Shown: in pieces, positions 58,984 through 64,000 of the stretch | Position numbering within the stretch: position 1 is the stretch's first letter | Layout: each line of letters begins with the position of its first letter | DNA from: Gautieria morchelliformis | Taxonomy: Eukaryota > Basidiomycota > Agaricomycetes > Gomphales > Gomphaceae | NCBI GenBank assembly: GCA_015179125.1 | Contig: WHVA01000336.1 | Span: forward strand, 62,001-126,000 | Direction: 5' to 3' | Length of the DNA stretch: 64,000 bases | Made by a program: the position numbers and the translations under genes | Notes under the pieces: generated by a model | Databases searched by the model: none | Told to the model about the DNA's origin: nothing | What the model saw: only the letters and a program-made list of their open reading frames with translations

Positions 58984-61500
58984 GCTTTGGACCAAGTCTG
59001 AACAAAGGAGGAAGATCACAAATACTCTAAGAGGGAATGAGTGAGAGACGATAAACATGATGGAAACACTCACGCGACCTGTTAATGAGCAAAGGTAGCG
59101 GATGTGTCTGGAGATTTACGCTGCCCATTTAAGAGAGTCGGAAGACCAACGGCCAGCAGGAGTGAGGACAGGAGAGCACAACTGACGTTCCCAGCGATAG
59201 CCATCGCCTGTATATGATCAGTGAAAAAGAGTTAAATCCCAGCGCACCAACTCACTATGATGCCTCCACATTCATAGGGTGTTAAATATACAACTTTACT
59301 GGTAGGCAGGACACCTGGTTCATGGCGACATCCAAGGGACGGGACATGGGTATGCGTGTGTGCGTTTGGAGCATGCGTCGAGCAGAGGGATGATTAAATA
59401 ATAAAGATTGGCACCTTTCCTTACCATTACTTGGGCATAAGTACCCCGACTCGCGGTACTGGGAGCAAAGACCAGTTCATATACTGGATTTACCGCAGCG
59501 TGCTTCTACTTGGAAAAATTCTCAGTATCATTGTGATGGACATCAACTTGTAAGTTTCGTACCCTACTGAAATATCTAAGCATCGGATAACTACCTAGTC
59601 AATCCTGGACGTCTATCCGAGAACCAATATTCAGCGGCAATTATTGATCAGGATGTTAACAACACGTAAGTCCGGAACAAGCAGGGGTATTGCGCTCCGC
59701 GGCGCGTAGGTTCGGGCTTACGCGCCCAGGAGGCGTTTTCGCTGTTACACTTTGAGGAGGTCGTGCTGAGGATAGAACCATCCATGCCAAAAAACCCCAG
59801 CAGTTGGGAAGTCGTCTGAATTGAGCGCATGGTTGCAGGTGCATCGGGGACATGCGCACGTTCATGCAGGTCACAGGACCATTCGGACATGACATGTCAC
59901 CCACATACAGGCCATCTGCTGTTGCATGACCATCGATGCCGGACCCATACAGGTCGTCATCTGGATTGAGTGTGTCATTCACGGAAACACCTTCTGCGTC
60001 CCTCTTGGGCATATTCCTGGCAAGGGGAAACTTTCTGTCCCTAAGCTCTTTCTCCGCAAGACCGGACGGTGATGTACGGAAGTTTTCGTTGAACTCGTTC
60101 AAGCTGAGGGCCTGACCTGTGCCCCGCTTCGACCTATTCTGTTGTGTGTCCGTCGACGAGGTGAGGTGTAGTGGTGTGATCTTAGACCGAGGGCACTATG
60201 CCGCTCCATTGTGAGAGACGTTACAAATGCTGTGTGGTGGTGCCGTCTTGGTTATAGCCGAGGCGTCTGTTCATGGTTGAAGCATTGGCCCTGCGATGTC
60301 GTTGTGTGCCATTGCATGACACTCGTTGTGTCGCTTGCTGAGTATGTCTGGATTAAACGGCTGGGCCGTCAGTCACCGATGCAATCACGTCCATATATAA
60401 GTAAATCTCGAGCTTTGCTTCCATCGGGTCATGTGCGATTCGTACGGTGATCCTTTCATTCATTTAGGATGCTGGCTCTGGGTCTGCCGCAGAGCTCGAC
60501 TCAGATGTCATGTGATAGTTTTGGTTGAACTTATGTGCACATAAGTGTCGTGTTCGATCCTCATATGCTCCAGTCTGCTGATGATGAAAGGCATACGATG
60601 GGATGTACGTGAAGAAGGCAAGGGGACGTAAATATGACGGTGCCACCTAGTGGGAAGCTGAGTGGGGATAGTGTGGACCATTGTTTGCTATGCATCTGCC
60701 GTCACCAGCACTGCTGGGAAGTCCATGAAGAAGTCGTTCAGTGCGTGAGTATTCGTAGCTGGGTTCACGGCACTACTGAGAGGATTCAGGTTAGGTGTAC
60801 TATTGTTCTGATATGTTAGCCTCTCCGTTCAAACTCCTCGCGGTTCCTGAGCCTTCTGATGTTGTCGATGTCAGCAAGTGTTTTTGACTTGGAGTTTGAT
60901 GAGATGGTGTTGTGATATCGTTTGCTGCTGAATCGCCGGCTGGTTTAGATGCGGTGACGGTGTTCGGTAGGTCTTCCGATGCGTCTGGTGTGTTGGAAGT
61001 CTGGACTGAGGATTGATTGCATGACGTGAAAGAACATGCGAAAGAAAGACTACTCGAAGTACTACGAGGAGGTGGTGGTAGCGGAGAGAGTTCTGCTGTA
61101 GTGACAGCTTGGCTAATCACCCTGTTAATCAGCCCGGCTGTAGCGCGCGGCTTCATGAACCCAGCCTAGCGCTTCCGCGTCCACCTGGGTGGAGACGCTG
61201 CCACGTCCGTAGTGTCCTATGAGAGGACAAAGCCGTCTATATTGATCAACCTTAACGCCATTCAATGTGCTGTAGTTCGGGTCTGCGTGAGTGACTCACA
61301 GTGGGGCATCATCGATCAAAGTGGCGACTACGTGCGGACTGTGTTCGAAGATGATCTGGGCAGGGATGGAATGGAGGCGGACTAGTAGTAGGAGTCTTTT
61401 CACACTTAGAGTCTATACTTAGTGCTGTATCTCAAAAGCAGTTGTCACTTGGGGCCGCAGTAGCATTCCAGCACCTCAAGCATGGAAATTCATTGATACA
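58984..61500. other. Unassigned stretch, possible host or relic exons
   Basis: No gene confidently recognised. A minus-strand frame of about 148 codons (59656-60102) and one of 118 codons (60800-61156, Ser/Thr-rich after residue 30) are possible exons; a plus-strand intron-like stretch with GTAAGT...CTACCTAG lies at about 59550-59598. None has a nameable domain. This is the least transposon-like part of the window and the best place to look for host genes. Confidence 0.3.
59082..59204 (-). CDS. Short ORF with hydrophobic N-terminus, unrecognised
   Basis: 40 codons from the ATG at 59204 to the TAA at 59082. The first ~25 residues look like a signal peptide or membrane segment (SCALLSSLLLAVGLPTLL), the rest is polar. 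It could be the first exon of a secreted protein or chance. No neighbour supports a role. Confidence 0.15.
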   Translation of the reverse strand: MAIAGNVSCALLSSLLLAVGLPTLLNGQRKSPDTSATFAH

Positions 61501-61505
61501 TATAT

Positions 61506-62003
61506 TGTAAGGGCAACCCTGGCTAGTCGTGGAGATCACACTACCACACAACTGACAAGGGGAAATCCAAAGTATGTATAAATGAACAGAGCATACAAGA
61601 GAGGGGGTTCTCACCTGACAAGGGGAAATCCAAAGAGAAAAGTCTAAGGACCCCCAATGTCAGCGAGCCCGTATTATACTACGCTGCGCAGCCAGGGACA
61701 ACGCTTGGCACCCGCCATCAACCCTGCATCCCCCTGACCCTTGATCGACCCTTGATGCCACCTATTATGCGAGTCGCTTGATTTCCGACACTGTTCCGGG
61801 GCGGAAGTCGGAAATTGGAGTGGAACTGGCAAGGCGAACGGAACTGGTGGAAGTTCTCCCAGAAGCGGAATCGTTCCCGAAAGCGGATGCGGAGATGGAA
61901 TCGGAACCGGAAGCGGAGTCGGAAATGGAGTCGGAACTGGGTGTGGTGTCGGAACTGGGTGTGGTGTCGGAACTGGAAATGGAAAACAGGGTGTCCCCTG
62001 ACA
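61506..62003 (-). repeat. 3' LTR of the second Gypsy family 1 copy
   Basis: About 498 bp, TGTCAGGGGAC...TACA on the minus strand. Slightly longer than the LTRs at 9967 and 15731 because of a small duplication in the 'tggtgtcggaactggg' part. TATAT lies directly outside (61501-61505) as a candidate target duplication. Confidence 0.88.
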
Positions 62004-64000
62004 TCACCCCCCCTCTAGCGTGCTGCGTCCTCGAAGCACGGGACACAAGGGATTGAAATGCCAGCGAGCGGATTCGGCGAGGGGCACCTGGATGTGTCCT
62101 ATAGAACTCCCGGAGTTTGTCAGGAGCGGAAACATCTTGCTCCGGGACCCAAGAATTCTCCTCGTACCCATACCCTTCCCATTTCACGAGGAATTGGAGT
62201 CGTCCTCGCACAAACCGGCTGTCCAGGATCCGTTCCACCACGTAGTGCTCTTCCCCATCTACAATTTCTGGCGGAGGTGGCGGATGAGCCTTCCGATGTG
62301 GAATTGGGTCCTCAAGCATAGGGAGTAACTTCACCACGTTGAAGACGGGGTGGAGGCGGGACATGGACATCGGAAGTCGGAGGCGGTATGCATTCCGTCC
62401 AACCCTCCGCGTCACTGTGAAGGGCCCAAGGTAGCGGTGGGCAAGCTTCTGCGAAGGGCGTGTGGTGCGGATGTCACTTGCATCTAGGTACACCTTGTCT
62501 CCAACTTGGTACTCTGGGGCAGGAACCCGGCGTCGGTTGTAGTACCTTGCCATGTCATCCTTGGCCTTCGCAAGGGCCGACTTGGCTTCCGAAAGGGTGG
62601 AGTCCATGCGGTCTCGGAACTCGTTGACCGTCTCGAGTCGGGACTCAGCCTGGCGTGGTTCGAAGCCCATCCGCGGGTGTCGTCCGGAGTCAAGCATGAA
62701 GGGAGTCTGTTGTGTGGCGGAATGGACATGGTTGTTGTATTGGAATTCCGCCAGCGGAAGTAACTCATCCCAGTCATCCTGCCTCTCATTGACAAAGAGG
62801 CGGAGATATTGCTCTAACTCCTGATTGACCTGTTCCGTCTGTCCGTCACCCTGCGGATGGTACGCTGTGGTGGTAGCCAGCTTTATGCCGAGCAGGCGGT
62901 AGAGCTCCCGAGTCAGTTCCGCCACAAACTGCGGACCTCGGTCGGAAACAACTTGCTTCGGGAGCCCATGCAACTTCCAGACATGTGCAAGGAACAGGCG
63001 GGCCGCTCCGAGGGCTGTGATCGTCGTGTGCGTCGGAATGAAGTGGGACACCTTGCTCACCGAATCCACCACGTTCATGATCGCGTCGTAGCCATGAGAC
63101 TCTGGGAGTTCAACGATGAAGTCGACACTGATGGTGTCCCAGCGGGATTCGGGAATCAGGAGCGGAACAAGTTCTCCGACGGGCGGACGTCGTTGCGCTT
63201 TGGTTCGGAGACAAAGGTCACACGTCTTCACGTACTGTCCGATGTAGCGGGACATCTGAGGCCACCAGTAATTCCGAGCCACTAACTCCAGCGTCTTCCA
63301 CCTGCCAGCATGCCCAGCGACCCGTGTGTCATGGTGCTGGGACACGATGCGACGGCGGAGGTCCGCCCCACCCGAACATAGACCTTGCCTCTGAAGTGGA
63401 GCAGTCCATCACGTTCCGACCATTCCGCTGCCCGTACAGACCGTGAGTGCCCTTTCCGGAGTTCCTCCACTGCCTTCACCACCGACTCCTCCTTCTCTCC
63501 ATTCCGGTACTGCCTCCGGATATCCCGGAGCATTTCCGCTTCCGCCCCAACTGCAGTTACTCCTTCTAGGGCACGGATTGCAAAGAGACTTGGGCGGAGC
63601 AGTGTCATATCCGCGTTGTCTCCACTTCCGCTTCCGTGATCCGCGCGGCGGGATAGGGCATCGGGCTTGCCCATGGTGCGGCCGGGGCGGTGGTGGAGCA
63701 TGAAGTCAAACCGGGACAGGTGTAGGGACCACCGTGCTTGTCGTCGGTTCAGCTTCTTAGACGTGCGAAATACTCGAGGTTCTTGTGGTCTGTCCAGATC
63801 TCAAAAGGGCATAGAGCACCCTCGAGGAAGTGTCGCCACTCTTCCAGCGCTCGGATGATTGCCAGCATCTCCTTGTCATGGATCTCATAGTTCCGCTCGA
63901 CCGGACTAAGGCTCTTAGAGAAGAAGGCAATCGGATGCCACCCCCACCATCTTCCGATGACTGCTGTGACAAGACCGCTCCGGTAGCTGTGTCGGAAGAA
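61506..64000 (-). mobile_element. Gypsy/Ty3 chromovirus (family 1), second copy, runs off the window
   Basis: Minus-strand relative of the element at 9967-16219, highly similar throughout. Visible parts from the right: RNase H (to about 63690), integrase zinc and core (about 63345 down to 62600, with SDRGPQFVAEL and TTAYHPQGDGQTE), chromodomain near 62060-62260 (EEHYVVERILDSRFV, NSWVPEQDVS), purine tract and the 3' LTR. About two interruptions in the visible part, so it is better preserved than the first copy. gag, protease, RT and the 5' LTR lie beyond 64000. Confidence 0.9.

Noticed and set aside
1-64000. tRNA or rRNA genes
   Set aside because: I scanned by eye for tRNA box patterns and conserved rRNA stretches and saw none I could support; a tRNA search program could still find one.

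Overview
The window looks like a transposon-dense, gene-poor block of a filamentous fungal nuclear genome, most likely a basidiomycete of the Agaricomycetes. The evidence is the mix of element families (chromodomain Gypsy elements, Copia, a Helitron, a KDZ transposon with CxC5/CxC6-type cysteine clusters, PIF/Harbinger, a hAT-type MITE) together with very short introns of about 48-59 nt with GT(G/A)NGT donors and YAG acceptors. I recognise no host housekeeping gene, no rRNA and no tRNA. Nearly every long reading frame is transposon-derived or an artefact of satellite DNA whose period is a multiple of three.

Layout. 1-5.7 kb: a giant near-palindrome (681-5707, TA at both edges) with terminal inverted repeats, 21-bp satellite arms, AT-rich inner arms of ~75-80-bp units and a GC-rich centre; solo LTRs are nested in and beside it. 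5.7-9.4 kb: a GC-rich half-repeat and a truncated Helitron Rep gene. 9.6-9.95 kb: an 18-bp minisatellite. 9967-16219: a chromodomain Gypsy element with two 489-bp LTRs. 16.2-21.05 kb: two different minus-strand Gypsy pol fragments joined directly, plus an unrecognised ORF that the 10-16 kb element has split. 21.9-22.7 kb: a Copia gag remnant. 23669-33131: a second giant inverted-repeat element (TAA at both edges) with ~0.78-kb unique arms and 12-bp satellite DNA, holding a Gypsy fragment with a passenger ORF and a solo LTR. 33-36.3 kb: AT-rich, repeat-littered DNA. 36360-41583: a nearly whole Copia element inserted in an older LTR (TAAGG duplicated). 42179-48768: a degenerate KDZ transposon with two convergent genes, one hit by a foldback MITE. 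50.4-51.7 kb: a 20-bp satellite split by a hAT-type MITE with a perfect 8-bp duplication. 52.9-53.3 kb: a Gypsy gag scrap. 55562-58980: a PIF/Harbinger transposon with clean ends and two convergent genes. 61506-64000: a second copy, on the minus strand, of the 10-16 kb Gypsy family, running off the window.

The genes cooperate only within elements: the Harbinger DDE transposase with its DNA-binding partner, the KDZ transposase with its cysteine-rich accessory gene, and gag/pol within each LTR element. The most unusual content is the pair of giant satellite-armed inverted-repeat elements, and the match between the AT-rich units of the first and the leader of the neighbouring Helitron gene.
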